Below, one piece after another: positions 39,527 through 49,606 of a DNA stretch of 64,000 nucleotides (the first letter of the stretch is position 1; every line of letters starts with the position of its first letter). The position numbers and the translations under genes are program-made. Source of the stretch: Paracoccaceae bacterium (GTDB taxonomy: Bacteria > Pseudomonadota > Alphaproteobacteria > Rhodobacterales > Rhodobacteraceae); the NCBI GenBank assembly GCA_021741245.1, contig JAIOYF010000004.1, positions 186,001-250,000 on the forward strand. Reading direction: 5' to 3'. Below the pieces are notes generated by a model that saw nothing but the letters and a program-made list of their open reading frames with translations, did not search any database and was not told the origin of the DNA.

Positions 39527-41085
39527 CCGAGACGCGCTACGATCAATCGCATGATACGCCCGTGGATGTGGGCCTGTCCCTGCCAGAGACGGCTGCCGTG
39601 CCTTCGGTCGATGGCATGGGGTGCCACGCGGGGGCCGATCAAATGGCTGCCGCCGCGCGGTCGGCTGGAAACAGCGAAATCCTTGATCGCTATGCGCGGG
39701 ATTATCCGCAAGGCCCGCATGACAAGCCACAATCCATGTGCCCGGCCTTTGGCTCATTGCGGGTTGGCTTGCGGATGCGGCGTGTGGCCACGGTTCTGTC
39801 GGGTAGTGCGTGCTGCGTTTATGGCCTGACCTTCGTGTCGCATTTCTATGGTGCGCGACGCTCGGTTGGCTATGTGCCGTTCAATTCGGAATCGCTGGTT
39901 ACGGGCAAACTCTTCGAAGATATCCGCGACGCGGTGCATGAACTGGCCGACCCCGATCGCTATGACGCGGTAGTCGTGACGAACCTGTGTGTGCCGACGG
40001 CCAGCGGCGTGCCGCTGCGTCTGTTGCCCAATGAGATCAATGGCGTGCGGATCGTTGGCATCGATGTGCCGGGCTTTGGTGTCCCGACCCATGCCGAGGC
40101 CAAGGATGTGCTGGCGGGCGCCATGCTGAACTATGCCCGCAAAGAGGTGATGGCAGGCCCCGTGCAGGCCCCCGCCGCCGGACGCTCTGACCGCCCAACG
40201 GTTACGCTTTTGGGCGAGATGTTCCCGGCAGACCCGATGATGATTGGCGCCATGCTGGCCCCGCTTGGGCTGGCCGTCGGTCCCGTGGTGCCTTGCCGCG
40301 AATGGCGCGAACTCTATTCCGCGCTGGATTCAAAGGTAGTAGCGGCGATCCACCCGTTTTACACCGCAGCCATCCGCGAGTTTCAGGCGGCAGGCCGCAA
40401 GATCGTGGGCTCCGCCCCGGTGGGTTATGATGGCACGATGGCTTGGCTTGCCGCGATTGGCGATGCCTATGGGGTGAACCCGGCACAGGTTGCTGCGGCC
40501 CAGAACGCCTTTGGTGGCGCGATCAAGGGGGCGCTTGCCGCCAACCCGATCAAGGGCCGGATCACGCTGTCGGGCTATGAAGGATCTGAGTTGCTGGTGG
40601 CGCGTCTGTTGATCGAATCTGGTGCCGATGTGGCCTATGTGGGCACGGCCTGCGGACGCAACGAATGGTCGGAACCGGATCGCGCATGGTTGGAAGACAA
40701 GGGCGTTGTGGTGAAATACCGCGCCAGTCTGGAAGACGACGTCAAAGCCATGCAGGCCTTGCAGCCAGACCTTGCCATCGGCACGACCCCGGTTGTGCAA
40801 AAGGCAAAAGAGCTTGCGATTCCAGCGCTTTACTTCACGAACCTTATCTCAGCACGGCCCCTGATGGGGCCAGCTGGGGCAGGGTCCTTGGCGCAGGTGA
40901 TCAATGCGGCCATGGGCAACAAGGCCCGGATGGATGGCATGAAAGCCTTCTTTGAGGGTGTTGGCCATGGTGACACCGCCGGCATCTGGGAAGGCAGCCC
41001 CAACCTGCGCCCCGATTTCCGTGCCGCTCACCAAAAGAAACTCGACAAGCAGGCCCGCGCCGCCAAGGCGGAGGAGATGATATGA
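39523..41085 (+). CDS. bchY: Chlorophyllide reductase subunit Y
   Basis: Catalytic COR subunit, related to BchN/NifD. The 520-residue product has the cysteine segments SMCPAFGSLRVG, GSACCVYGL and VTNLCVPTASG for the FeS cluster. The start is GTG at 39523 with GGGGG upstream; the first internal ATG would remove 31 variable residues. A repeat element lies between bchY and bchZ. Confidence 0.95.
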   Translation: MTETRYDQSHDTPVDVGLSLPETAAVPSVDGMGCHAGADQMAAAARSAGNSEILDRYARDYPQGPHDKPQSMCPAFGSLRVGLRMRRVATVLSGSACCVYGLTFVSHFYGARRSVGYVPFNSESLVTGKLFEDIRDAVHELADPDRYDAVVVTNLCVPTASGVPLRLLPNEINGVRIVGIDVPGFGVPTHAEAKDVLAGAMLNYARKEVMAGPVQAPAAGRSDRPTVTLLGEMFPADPMMIGAMLAPLGLAVGPVVPCREWRELYSALDSKVVAAIHPFYTAAIREFQAAGRKIVGSAPVGYDGTMAWLAAIGDAYGVNPAQVAAAQNAFGGAIKGALAANPIKGRITLSGYEGSELLVARLLIESGADVAYVGTACGRNEWSEPDRAWLEDKGVVVKYRASLEDDVKAMQALQPDLAIGTTPVVQKAKELAIPALYFTNLISARPLMGPAGAGSLAQVINAAMGNKARMDGMKAFFEGVGHGDTAGIWEGSPNLRPDFRAAHQKKLDKQARAAKAEEMI

Positions 41086-41111
41086 TGTGTCTCTGGGCCC
41101 TGATGTCGGCA

Positions 41112-41160
41112 CCGGGGGTTTCACACCCCCGGACCCCCGTGGGATATTTTTCAACAGATG
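41112..41160 (+). repeat. Repeated intercistronic element, copy 3 (bchY-bchZ gap)
   Basis: A hairpin CCGGGGGT-TTCAC-ACCCCCGG (41112-41132) precedes GGGATATTTTTCAACAGATG (41141-41160), then the bchZ ribosome site GGGGAGGG. The layout is the same as copy 1 upstream of bchL. Confidence 0.7.
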
Positions 41161-41179
41161 ATGTCGGGGAGGGTGTTGG

Positions 41180-42682
41180 ATGCTGATCCAGGACCATGAC
41201 CGGGCAGGCGGCTACTGGGGGGCGATCTATGCCTTTTGCGCCGTCAAGGGGTTGCAGGTGGTGATCGACGGCCCAGTGGGCTGTGAGAACCTGCCGGTGA
41301 CATCTGTGCTGCATTATACCGATGCCTTGCCGCCGCATGAGTTGCCCATCGTGGTGACGGGTCTGGGCGAAGACGAGATGAGTTCGGGCACCGAAACCTC
41401 AATGGCGCGGGCCTGGAAAACGCTTGATCCGGCTCTGCCTGCGGTTGTTGTGACGGGGTCGATTGCCGAGATGATCGGCGGCGGCGTGACGCCTGCGGGC
41501 ACCAATATCCAGCGGTTTTTGCCCCGCACGATTGATGAGGATCAATGGCAATGCGCGGATCGCGCGATGACATGGATCTTTACCGAGTTTGGCATGACCA
41601 AGGGCCGGATGCCGGTCGAGAAAAAGCGCGAAGAAGGGGCAAAGCCCCGAGTCAACATCCTTGGCCCCATGTATGGCACGTTCAACATGGCATCGGACCT
41701 GTATGAGATCCGCCGTCTGGTGGAAGGCATCGGTGCCGAGGTCAATATGGTGATGCCGCTTGGCGCCCATCTGGCCGAGATGCGCAATCTGGTGAATGCG
41801 GATGTCAACATCTGCATGTATCGCGAGTTTGGTCGCGGTTTGGCCGAGGTTCTGAGCAAGCCCTATCTGCAAGCGCCCTTCGGTCTGGACAGCACCACGA
41901 AGTTCTTGCGCAAACTGGGTGAGTTGCTGGGTCTTGACCCCGAGCCATTCATCGAGCGTGAAAAGCACTCAACGCTGAAGCCGGTCTGGGATCTGTGGCG
42001 TTCGGTGACACAAGATTTCTTTGCCACGGCGAATTTCGCGATTGTGGCAAATGAGACCTATGCGCGCGGCGTGCGCAATTATCTTGAGAATGATCTGGGT
42101 CTGCCTTGCGCCTTTGCCGTGGCGCGCGTGCCGGGCAAGAAGACCAATAATGAACAGGTGCGGGCCGATCTGAAAAAGCACCGCCCCCTGATCGTGATGG
42201 GGTCGATCAACGAAAAGATGTACATGGCCGAAATGAAGGGGGGCCACGGTCCTGCCCCGAGTTTCATTGCCGCAAGCTTTCCGGGCGCTGCCATCCGTCG
42301 CCACACGGGCACGCCCTTCATGGGTTACGCGGGTGCGGTCTGGATCCTGCAAGAAGTGTGCAACGGGTTGTTCGAAGCCCTGTTCCACATCCTTCCGCTT
42401 GGGTCCGAGATGGACAGCGCCGCTGCCACGCCCACCACGCTGCGGCGCGATTTCCCTTGGGATCTGGATGCGCAAGCCGCGTTGGATCGCATCGTGTCTG
42501 AACATCCGGTGTTGACCCGGATCTCGGCGGCCAAGTCCCTGCGGGATGCGGCCGAGAAGGCCGCGCTTGACCAAGGGGCCGAGCGCGTTGTGCTGGAATT
42601 CGTCGAAGCGCTGCGGGGCGATGCACGCCCCGTGGCGACACAAAGATCAAAAACGGACGATACCAAGGGAGGGACGACATGA
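41180..42682 (+). CDS. bchZ: Chlorophyllide reductase subunit Z
   Basis: Second catalytic COR subunit (BchB/NifK-like). The 500-residue product has [20 protein letters not shown] with a cluster cysteine, and [24 protein letters not shown]. The pufQ start overlaps its stop (ATGA), linking pigment synthesis directly to the puf genes. Confidence 0.96.
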   Translation: MLIQDHDRAGGYWGAIYAFCAVKGLQVVIDGPVGCENLPVTSVLHYTDALPPHELPIVVTGLGEDEMSSGTETSMARAWKTLDPALPAVVVTGSIAEMIGGGVTPAGTNIQRFLPRTIDEDQWQCADRAMTWIFTEFGMTKGRMPVEKKREEGAKPRVNILGPMYGTFNMASDLYEIRRLVEGIGAEVNMVMPLGAHLAEMRNLVNADVNICMYREFGRGLAEVLSKPYLQAPFGLDSTTKFLRKLGELLGLDPEPFIEREKHSTLKPVWDLWRSVTQDFFATANFAIVANETYARGVRNYLENDLGLPCAFAVARVPGKKTNNEQVRADLKKHRPLIVMGSINEKMYMAEMKGGHGPAPSFIAASFPGAAIRRHTGTPFMGYAGAVWILQEVCNGLFEALFHILPLGSEMDSAAATPTTLRRDFPWDLDAQAALDRIVSEHPVLTRISAAKSLRDAAEKAALDQGAERVVLEFVEALRGDARPVATQRSKTDDTKGGTT

Positions 42683-42900
42683 GCGACCACACCGCAGGAA
42701 GCCATGACCATCATGCGCACCGCACCCCACGTGCCGAATTCTACGTTTATTTCTCGCTGATCTTCATCGTGGCGATCCCCTTGGCGACCATCGCCTGGGC
42801 CTGGACCACGCTGCGCGATCAGCGGTTCCCGGTGCATGGACCACTTGCGCGCGCATGGCGCGAAGCAGGGGCCATCACACCGGCCATCTTTCGTCCCTGA
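42679..42900 (+). CDS. pufQ: Bacteriochlorophyll synthesis/assembly protein PufQ
   Basis: A 73-residue single-span protein; in Rhodobacter PufQ is needed for normal bacteriochlorophyll formation. A His-rich N-terminus ([18 protein letters not shown]) leads into the membrane helix at about residues 22-43 and a short cytoplasmic tail. Its last codons form the left arm of a strong hairpin. Confidence 0.93.
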   Translation: MSDHTAGSHDHHAHRTPRAEFYVYFSLIFIVAIPLATIAWAWTTLRDQRFPVHGPLARAWREAGAITPAIFRP

Positions 42901-42911
42901 GGGGACGAAAG
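42888..42911 (+). other. RNA hairpin at the pufQ-pufB boundary
   Basis: Perfect 10-bp stem CTTTCGTCCC / GGGACGAAAG with loop TGAG over the pufQ stop. No T run follows. Likely an mRNA processing or stability element protecting the pufBA segment. Confidence 0.65.
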
Positions 42912-43065
42912 GCCAAGAATTTCCCGCCGGGCACCTGTCCGGGCGGGTCATCGCTTCGCCCTTCCGCAGTCACTTGCGGTGGGTGGAAACTCGGGGAGGC
43001 ATGATGCCAAACCGTGAACCCGGCCGCAGGGGATGCGGCGTCAGTCTGCCAATCCGGAGGATAGA

Positions 43066-43215
43066 ATGGCTGATAAATCCGACCTGAGCTTCACAGGTCT
43101 AACCGACGAGCAGGCGCAGGAACTGCACTCCGTCTATATGAGCGGGCTTTGGCTGTTTACAGTCGTCGCCGTAGTCGCGCATTTGGCGGTCTTCATCTGG
43201 CGCCCTTGGTTCTGA
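43066..43215 (+). CDS. pufB: Light-harvesting 1 beta polypeptide
   Basis: The 49-residue LH1 beta chain. One membrane helix (about 24-45); His39 in AHLAVF is the bacteriochlorophyll ligand, and His21 is the second conserved histidine. The C-terminal IWRPWF is typical. GGAGG precedes the ATG. Confidence 0.97.
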   Translation: MADKSDLSFTGLTDEQAQELHSVYMSGLWLFTVVAVVAHLAVFIWRPWF

Positions 43216-43228
43216 GGAGGATCAAAAC

Positions 43229-43402
43229 ATGTCCAAGTTTTATAAAGTCTGGCTGATTTTCGATCCCCGTCGCGTCTTTGTGGCACAGGGTGTTTTCCTG
43301 TTCCTTCTGGCTGCGATGATCCATCTCGTCTTGCTGTCGAACCCGTCTTACAACTGGCTCGACATTGCAGCGGCGAAATACGAACGCGCACCGGCTGAGT
43401 AA
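43229..43402 (+). CDS. pufA: Light-harvesting 1 alpha polypeptide
   Basis: The 57-residue LH1 alpha chain, very like the R. sphaeroides protein: [17 protein letters not shown], a membrane helix, His32 as the bacteriochlorophyll ligand, then [25 protein letters not shown] lies upstream. Too short for a usual ORF cutoff but unmistakable. Confidence 0.97.
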   Translation: MSKFYKVWLIFDPRRVFVAQGVFLFLLAAMIHLVLLSNPSYNWLDIAAAKYERAPAE

Positions 43403-43414
43403 TCGGTCCAGTCT

Positions 43415-43447
43415 CGCGGGCGGTAATCTTTGGGATCGCCGCCCGCG
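43415..43447 (+). other. RNA hairpin in the pufA-pufL gap
   Basis: Nine-bp GC stem CGCGGGCGG / CCGCCCGCG. In Rhodobacter hairpins at this place shield pufBA mRNA from 3' decay and so set the excess of LH1 over reaction centre. The 43403-43530 gap holds nothing else clear. Confidence 0.8.
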
Positions 43448-43530
43448 GATATCATAACGAATTCAAGACGGTCCCGCATGGCGCAGACGCGCCTAAGCTG
43501 GGGCTGCCTGCACATGGCGGAGAGGGAAGC

Positions 43531-44379
43531 ATGGCACTGCTCAGCTTCGAACGAAAATACCGCGTGCCGGGCGGCACGCTGATCGGCGGGAACCTGTTCG
43601 ACTTTTGGGTCGGGCCGTTCTACGTTGGTTTCTTTGGCGTCACGGCCTTTTTCTTCGCGGCGCTTGGCACGATCCTGATCTTTTACGGGGCTGCGCTGCA
43701 GGGGACATGGAACCCTTGGCTGATCTCCATCTATCCACCGCCGATCGAGATGGGGCTTTCTTTTGCACCCCTCGTGCAGGGTGGTCTGTGGCAAATCATT
43801 ACCATCTGCGCGATCGGGGCTTTTGTCTCGTGGGCGCTGCGCGAGGTTGAGATCTGCAACAAGCTTGGCATGGGGTATCACGTGCCCTTTGCCTTTGGGG
43901 TTGCGATCTTTGCCTATATCACTTTGGTGGTGTTCCGGCCGATCTTGATGGGTGCATGGGGCTATGCCTTCCCTTACGGGATCTGGACGCACCTCGATTG
44001 GGTCAGCAACACCGGCTACACCTATGGCAACTTCCACTATAATCCTGCGCACATGCTCGCGGTCAGTTTCTTCTTTACGAATGCACTGGCCTTGGCACTG
44101 CACGGTGGTTTGATCTTGTCTGCGGCCAACCCTGAAAAGGGCAAGGACATGCGGACGCCAGATCACGAAGATACCTATTTCCGTGATCTGATCGGGTACT
44201 CTGTCGGCACGCTTGGTATTCACCGCGTCGGTCTTTTGCTGGCGCTGAATGCGGGCTTCTGGAGCGCGATCTGTATCGTGATTTCGGGCACCATCTGGTT
44301 CGATCAATGGGTCGTGTGGTGGGACTGGTGGCTTAATTTGCCCTGGTGGGCCGGAATTGAAGGAGGCGTCAATGGCTGA
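43531..44379 (+). CDS. pufL: Photosynthetic reaction centre L subunit
   Basis: The 282-residue L subunit binds the special pair, accessory pigments and the quinones together with M. It begins [20 protein letters not shown] and shows five membrane helices, with [24 protein letters not shown] and [18 protein letters not shown] supplying histidines for the special pair and iron. It overlaps pufM by 8 bases. Confidence 0.98.
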   Translation: MALLSFERKYRVPGGTLIGGNLFDFWVGPFYVGFFGVTAFFFAALGTILIFYGAALQGTWNPWLISIYPPPIEMGLSFAPLVQGGLWQIITICAIGAFVSWALREVEICNKLGMGYHVPFAFGVAIFAYITLVVFRPILMGAWGYAFPYGIWTHLDWVSNTGYTYGNFHYNPAHMLAVSFFFTNALALALHGGLILSAANPEKGKDMRTPDHEDTYFRDLIGYSVGTLGIHRVGLLLALNAGFWSAICIVISGTIWFDQWVVWWDWWLNLPWWAGIEGGVNG

Positions 44380-45295
44380 GTATCAGAATATCTTTACCCA
44401 AGTGCAGGTCAGTGGCGCGCCTGAAATGGGTCTGGTGGAAAATGTCGATCTGTCCAACCGATCCAGTGGGGCTACGTTTTCTACCCTTGCAGGCTGGTTC
44501 GGCAACGCCCAGCTTGGTCCGATCTACCTTGGCGCGATGGGGGTCTTGTCTTTGGCCTCGGGCGCGGTTTGGTTCATGCTCTGCGGCGCTTGGTTCTGGT
44601 ATCAAGCTGGTTTCAATCCCGCAGTGTTCTTGCGCGATTTGTTCTGGTTCAGCCTTGAGCCGCCGGGCGAAGAATATGGCCTTGGCTTTGCGCCAATCGC
44701 AGAAGGCGGCCTTTGGCTGATTGCCAGCTTCTTCTTGCTGATCTCGGTGCTCTCGTGGTGGGTTCGCACCTATCTGCGTGCCGAGGCGCTTGGGATGGGC
44801 AAGCATGTGTGCTGGGGCTTTGCCTCTGCCATCTGGCTGTTCCTTGTGCTTGGTCTGATCCGTCCGATCATGATGGGGTCATGGAGCCACGCGGTTCCCT
44901 ATGGCATCTTCAGCCACCTTGACTGGACCAACCTGTTCTCGCTGACTTATGGCAACCTGTTCTACAACCCCTTCCACGCCCTCAGCATTGCGTTCCTTTA
45001 TGGATCTGCCCTGCTGTTTGCGATGCACGGGGCGACCATTCTGGCGGTTTCACGCTTTGGCGGTGACCGTGAGTTGGAACAGATCGCTGACCGTGGAACC
45101 GCTTCTGAACGCGCCGCCTTGTTCTGGCGCTGGACGATGGGGTTCAACGCCACGATGGAAGGTATTCACCGCTGGGCATGGTGGTTTGCGGTGTTGGTGA
45201 CACTGACGGGCGGGATTGGTATCCTTCTGACCGGAACTGTGGTCGACAACTGGTATGTCTGGGCACAACAACACGGCTACGCGCCGGTGCAATAG
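44372..45295 (+). CDS. pufM: Photosynthetic reaction centre M subunit
   Basis: The 307-residue M subunit. It starts [15 protein letters not shown] with AAGGAGG upstream, and contains [22 protein letters not shown] and [25 protein letters not shown]. The C-terminus is short (YAPVQ), as expected where no PufC cytochrome subunit docks. Confidence 0.98.
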   Translation: MAEYQNIFTQVQVSGAPEMGLVENVDLSNRSSGATFSTLAGWFGNAQLGPIYLGAMGVLSLASGAVWFMLCGAWFWYQAGFNPAVFLRDLFWFSLEPPGEEYGLGFAPIAEGGLWLIASFFLLISVLSWWVRTYLRAEALGMGKHVCWGFASAIWLFLVLGLIRPIMMGSWSHAVPYGIFSHLDWTNLFSLTYGNLFYNPFHALSIAFLYGSALLFAMHGATILAVSRFGGDRELEQIADRGTASERAALFWRWTMGFNATMEGIHRWAWWFAVLVTLTGGIGILLTGTVVDNWYVWAQQHGYAPVQ

Positions 45296-45306
45296 GAGGA
45301 ACACAG

Positions 45307-45537
45307 ATGTCTGACAATTATTTCGACGAAGGACGCAAGGCCAGCCTAGCCTATTGGGGTCTTGGCCAGATGATGAAAGGGGCGGGCTATGCGGCTGCTT
45401 TTGTCATCGCGATTGGTCTGGTTCTGACAGTGGTCTGGGCCGTGGGCCAAATGTTGCCAGAGCAAAGCAAGCAAGCCCCATCGCCTTACGGTGCTTTGGA
45501 GCAACCGCTTGCCGCACAGGGCAATGACTTTGCTTGA
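45307..45537 (+). CDS. pufX: PufX, LH1 ring-gap protein
   Basis: A 76-residue single-span protein. The motif QMMKGAGYAAAF (21-32) and the following GQMLPEQSKQAPSP match PufX, which in Rhodobacter opens the LH1 ring for quinone exchange and in some species drives RC-LH1 dimers. The N-terminal part differs from R. sphaeroides, and the short tail may be processed. GGAGGA lies upstream. Confidence 0.92.
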   Translation: MSDNYFDEGRKASLAYWGLGQMMKGAGYAAAFVIAIGLVLTVVWAVGQMLPEQSKQAPSPYGALEQPLAAQGNDFA

Positions 45538-45547
45538 GTGAAGATTG

Positions 45548-45572
45548 CCGGGGGCGACAGGATTGCCCCCGG
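45548..45572 (+). other. Hairpin after pufX
   Basis: Eight-bp stem CCGGGGGC / GCCCCCGG about 10 bases past the pufX stop without a T run; a likely 3' stabiliser of puf mRNA. Confidence 0.55.
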
Positions 45573-45658
45573 ACAAACAAGAATTCGGGCCAACGCCGGC
45601 CCGGATCCGGGGCACAACCACAGCCCGGTTCCCTTCCTGTTGGCGACAGGGACCTGGT

Positions 45659-45691
45659 GCCGTGTGGGAAGACGCCACACGGCCCTTTTTT
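45659..45691 (+). terminator. Terminator of the puf operon, in front of dxs
   Basis: Nine-bp stem GCCGTGTGG / CCACACGGC followed by CC and six T. It lies 50 bases upstream of the dxs start and would separate or attenuate dxs from the superoperon. Confidence 0.85.
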
Positions 45692-45741
45692 ATTCCGGCC
45701 GAAGGGAATATCCCCTCTGGCCTGCTCAGGAGGACGCAACC

Positions 45742-47673
45742 ATGAGCGAGATGATCACATCCACACCCACGCTTGACCGTGTCTCGGGGCCGGCCGACCT
45801 CAAGGCCCTGACGGACGCCGAGCTTTGCCTTTTGGCGCATGAGTTGCGCCGCGAAACCATCGACGTCGTCTCCAAGACGGGGGGGCATCTGGGATCGTCG
45901 CTGGGCGTTGTCGAACTGACCGTGGCGATCCATTCAGTGTTCAACACACCGATGGACAAGCTGATCTGGGATGTGGGCCATCAATGCTATCCGCATAAAA
46001 TCCTGACGGGTCGGCGTGACCGGATGCTGACCTTGCGGCAGGCCGGGGGTCTTTCGGGGTTCACCAAGCGGGCGGAGTCTGAATTTGATCCCTTTGGCGC
46101 GGCGCACAGCTCCACCTCGATCAGCGCGGCCTTGGGTTTTGCTGTTGGGCGTGAGCTGGGGATGCCCGTCGGCGATACCATCGCCGTTATCGGGGATGGC
46201 GCCATCACGGCGGGCATGGCCTATGAGGCGATGAACCACGCAGGCCACCTCAACAGCCGGATGTTCGTGATCCTGAACGACAATGACATGTCGATTGCGC
46301 CACCTGTGGGGGCCTTGCAGCGCTATCTCAATGGCATCGCGACCAAGGGACCCCTCGCCACGTTAAAGGCTGTGGCCGAAGGGGTTGAGGCACATCTTCC
46401 CGGCCCGATGCGCGATGGCGCGCGGCGGGCGCGGGCGATGGTCACGGGCATGCCCGGTGGCGCGACCTTGTTCGAGGAATTCGGGTTTGAATATATCGGC
46501 CCCGTCGATGGGCATGACATGCCGCAGCTTTTGGTCACATTGCGCGCCGCGCGGGCGCGGGCCACGGGACCGGTGCTGATCCATGCGGTGACGGTCAAAG
46601 GCAAGGGCTATGCCCCGGCCGAAGGGGCCGATGACAAATACCATGGCGTGGCCAAGTTCGATGTGGCAACCGGAATTCAGGCCAAGGCCAAGTCAAATGC
46701 GCCCAGCTATACGGCTGTCTTTGGCCAGCGCCTGACGGACGAGGCCGCGCGCGATCCGCGTGTTGTGGGCATCACAGCTGCCATGCCGGGGGGCACGGGG
46801 CTGGACGTGATGGCCAAGCGGTTCCCGGCGCGGGTGTTTGATGTGGGCATTGCCGAACAGCATGGCGTCACCTTTGCGGCTGGCCTTGCAGCATCGGGGA
46901 TGAAGCCGTTCTGCGCCATCTATTCCAGCTTTTTGCAGCGCGGCTATGACCAGATCGTGCATGATGTGGCGCTCCAAAACCTGCCCGTGCGCTTTGCCAT
47001 CGATCGGGCCGGACTTGTGGGGCAGGACGGGGCCACCCATGCAGGGGCATTCGACGTGGCCTTTTTGGCCAATCTGCCCAACATGACCGTGATGGCCTGC
47101 GGCGATGAGGCCGATCTGTGCCACATGATCGCCACGGCTGTGGCCCATGACAGTGGACCGATTGCCTTCCGCTATCCGCGCGGCGAGGGGGTCGGGGTTG
47201 AGATGCCAGAGCGCGGCGTGCCGCTGACCATCGGCAAGGGCCGGGTGATGGTTGAAGGGTCCGATGTCGCCATCTTGTCCTTTGGCGCGCATCTGTCGGA
47301 ATGTCTGGTCGCCGCCGAGGCTTTGGGGGCCGAGGGGATTTCGGCGACCGTGGCCGATGCACGGTTTGCCAAACCGCTTGATCACGCCTTGATCGACCAA
47401 TTGCTGCAAAACCATGCCGCCTTGATCACGGTTGAGCAGGGCTCCACGGGGGGCTTTGGCGCTTTGGTGCTGCACTATCTGGCACAAAGCGGGCAGCTTG
47501 AACTGGGCCGCGCGATCCGCACGATGGTGCTGCCGGATGCGTTCATTGATCAGGCGAGCCCTGCCCAGATGTATGAATGGGCGGGCCTGCAGGCCAAGGA
47601 CATCGTGGCCACCGCACGTCAGGCCCTGCGGCGCGAAGGCGCGGCGGCGCGTGGCGGGTTGCGCGTGGTCTGA
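45742..47673 (+). CDS. dxs: 1-deoxy-D-xylulose-5-phosphate synthase
   Basis: First enzyme of the MEP isoprenoid pathway (pyruvate + glyceraldehyde 3-phosphate, TPP-dependent). The 643-residue product has [16 protein letters not shown], the TPP motif [15 protein letters not shown] and [12 protein letters not shown], and a transketolase C-terminal domain with [12 protein letters not shown] 45742 follows AGGAGG; the frame is open further upstream but only through the terminator. A dxs copy downstream of puf is also found in Rhodobacter. Confidence 0.97.
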   Translation: MSEMITSTPTLDRVSGPADLKALTDAELCLLAHELRRETIDVVSKTGGHLGSSLGVVELTVAIHSVFNTPMDKLIWDVGHQCYPHKILTGRRDRMLTLRQAGGLSGFTKRAESEFDPFGAAHSSTSISAALGFAVGRELGMPVGDTIAVIGDGAITAGMAYEAMNHAGHLNSRMFVILNDNDMSIAPPVGALQRYLNGIATKGPLATLKAVAEGVEAHLPGPMRDGARRARAMVTGMPGGATLFEEFGFEYIGPVDGHDMPQLLVTLRAARARATGPVLIHAVTVKGKGYAPAEGADDKYHGVAKFDVATGIQAKAKSNAPSYTAVFGQRLTDEAARDPRVVGITAAMPGGTGLDVMAKRFPARVFDVGIAEQHGVTFAAGLAASGMKPFCAIYSSFLQRGYDQIVHDVALQNLPVRFAIDRAGLVGQDGATHAGAFDVAFLANLPNMTVMACGDEADLCHMIATAVAHDSGPIAFRYPRGEGVGVEMPERGVPLTIGKGRVMVEGSDVAILSFGAHLSECLVAAEALGAEGISATVADARFAKPLDHALIDQLLQNHAALITVEQGSTGGFGALVLHYLAQSGQLELGRAIRTMVLPDAFIDQASPAQMYEWAGLQAKDIVATARQALRREGAAARGGLRVV

Positions 47674-47817
47674 TCGCCCCATCAACGCTGTGTGACATGC
47701 GGTAAACCTGACCCTGCAAAGGGCCTGTGCGCCCTTGCCAAAAACGGCTTTCCAAGCGACGCTTCGATCATTGGGCTTTGGCCCGGTCGAATGGTTTTTT
47801 TGGGAGAGCATCTGCGG

Positions 47818-48804
47818 ATGTGGGATTTTTCAATTGGGCAGGCCTTGGGCTTGATGGTGCGCACGGCACCCTTCGTCCTTTTTCGGGTGATCGTCTATTT
47901 CGCCATCGCTGTGGCGCTGATGCTGGTGACAGGCACCGGGGCAGGGGTTGGCTATGGGGTGGGGGCCTTGGGTGATGAAGAGTTGCGCGCCCAATCTACC
48001 GCTTGGGGGGCGATGGGGGGATTTGGTCTGACGGCTGGCATCATCTTTTTCTTTCGCGATTACCTTTTGTATATCGTCAAGGCCGGACATATCGCCGTGA
48101 TGGTCGAGGTGATGCAGGGCCGTGACATTCCGGGCGGGCAGGGGCAGATTGCCTATGCCAAATCGGTTGTGGCCGAGAGGTTTGGCACGGCAAGCGCGCT
48201 CTTTGGGCTGGATCGGTTGATCAAGGGGGTGGTCGGCGCGATCACCGGGCTTGTGCAGGGGCTTTTGATGATCCTGCCCATTCCGGGGCTGGATCGGATC
48301 ATCGGGCTGGTGCGGGCCTATCTGAAAATGGCTGTGGGGCTGGTGGATGAGGTGATCTTGGCGCATCTGATGGCGACACGCGCGCCAAACCCATGGAAAG
48401 GCGCGCAAGAGGCGCTGGTGCTTTACGGCCAGAATGCCCGCCCCATGATGATCAATGCCGCATGGCTGACCGCGATTGTCTGGCTTTTGTCCTTTGTGGT
48501 CTTTGTGGTCATGCTGGCCCCTGCGGCGGCCCTGATGTGGCTTATTCCGGGGGAGTTCACGGCCGGCACATTCCTCTTTGCGGTGGTCTTTGCATGGGCG
48601 GTCAAGGCGGCGCTGATCGAACCCTTTGCCATCGCTTGCATGATACAGGTGTTCTTCAAGGTGACGGCAGGCCAGACGCCGAACCCGGAATGGGAGGCGC
48701 GTCTTGCAGGTGCTTCTGAGAAGTTTAAGGAGATGGGAAATCGCGCAATGAATTGGGCGGGGCGCGGCTTTGGCGCTGGGGCCACTAAACAACAGGAGAG
48801 TTGA
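47818..48804 (+). CDS. Conserved multi-span membrane protein, unknown function
   Basis: A 328-residue protein that I do not recognise. It has about five or six hydrophobic segments (residues 10-35, 60-80, a short central GVVGAITGLVQGLLMILPIPG, and two near 215-275). It also has a conserved-looking cytoplasmic stretch ALFGLDRLIKG and a soluble C-terminal tail. ATG at 47818 follows GGGAGAG; the frame is open upstream to 47692 without a better site. A putative secreted protein follows 2 bases downstream, so the two probably act together at the cell envelope. Confidence 0.78.
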   Translation: MWDFSIGQALGLMVRTAPFVLFRVIVYFAIAVALMLVTGTGAGVGYGVGALGDEELRAQSTAWGAMGGFGLTAGIIFFFRDYLLYIVKAGHIAVMVEVMQGRDIPGGQGQIAYAKSVVAERFGTASALFGLDRLIKGVVGAITGLVQGLLMILPIPGLDRIIGLVRAYLKMAVGLVDEVILAHLMATRAPNPWKGAQEALVLYGQNARPMMINAAWLTAIVWLLSFVVFVVMLAPAAALMWLIPGEFTAGTFLFAVVFAWAVKAALIEPFAIACMIQVFFKVTAGQTPNPEWEARLAGASEKFKEMGNRAMNWAGRGFGAGATKQQES

Positions 48805-48806
48805 TC

Positions 48807-49496
48807 ATGAAGCCTTGTGCGGGGGCCCTTTTGGCCCTCGGTCTGGGAGTTTGGCTTGGCGTTGGGGCGGCTTGGGCCGATGCGGTTCCGGTCACCTTTG
48901 CACTGGAGCCGGGCCATGAAGACAAATCCGTCTCGTGGTCGGCCACACCTCTGGATCTGCCGATGGATGTCGATATCATTGCGGCCATGATCATGGAACC
49001 GGGCCCCATCGCGGGTCCTTGGCAAGTGGCGCTGGAACCCGGCAGCTATCTTGTCAGCGCGTTTTCCGAGGCAGATGTCTTTGAACTGACCGTTGTGGTC
49101 GAGGCGAATGCAAACCAATCCTATAACGTGCCCGCCCTGAACCTGACGCAACAGGTGGCCTATCATTGCAAAGACGCTCCAATTTGCCGTCTTCAAGACG
49201 ACGAAACGGGGCTTTCATTCGCGCTGCCGCAAGGCTGGGGCGCGGAACAGCCCTATTTCGCGGATCTGGGGACCGGAGAGGTGGCGGCAGAGGTTTCAGG
49301 CGTGTTCTTTGAGGATGTCGAGGGTGACGGGGCTGCCGTTTGGTTCTTGAACCCCGTCGATTGGATCGAAGACGACAATGGTCCCTGTCTGGAGGTCCCC
49401 ATCGGTATCTTGTGCAGCTTTGAGATCGGGCCTGCGGCACAAGCGGGCTTTGACGTGATTGCGCCCAGTCTGGCGGTTGGTCCATCGGGACCATAG
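48807..49496 (+). CDS. Predicted periplasmic protein, unknown function
   Basis: A 229-residue protein with an N-terminal signal peptide (residues 1-25, ending GAAWADA). The rest is acidic and beta-rich, with four cysteines (CKDAPIC; CLEVPIGILC) that could form two disulphides. GGAGAG precedes the ATG. It is next to, and probably co-transcribed with, the membrane protein at 47818. Confidence 0.75.
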   Translation: MKPCAGALLALGLGVWLGVGAAWADAVPVTFALEPGHEDKSVSWSATPLDLPMDVDIIAAMIMEPGPIAGPWQVALEPGSYLVSAFSEADVFELTVVVEANANQSYNVPALNLTQQVAYHCKDAPICRLQDDETGLSFALPQGWGAEQPYFADLGTGEVAAEVSGVFFEDVEGDGAAVWFLNPVDWIEDDNGPCLEVPIGILCSFEIGPAAQAGFDVIAPSLAVGPSGP

Positions 49497-49606
49497 CCAA
49501 ATGAATAGTCTACGGGAAACAATCCAATGTGGCGTTATCGACCGTTGCCCCTGACCGGGTTCTGTGGCAAGACAGGTCGACAGAAAACTAGACCAATGAG
49601 TTTAGC

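Noticed and set aside
45296-45306. A pufC gene after pufM
   Set aside because: The gene after pufM is 76 codons, single-span, without CXXCH haem sites; it is PufX.
45659-45683. TGT...ACA palindrome after pufX
   Set aside because: Spacer is 11 bases, not 12, and it is the stem of the terminator.
45538-45741. N-terminal extension of dxs
   Set aside because: Would be read through two hairpins; ATG at 45742 has AGGAGG and normal length.
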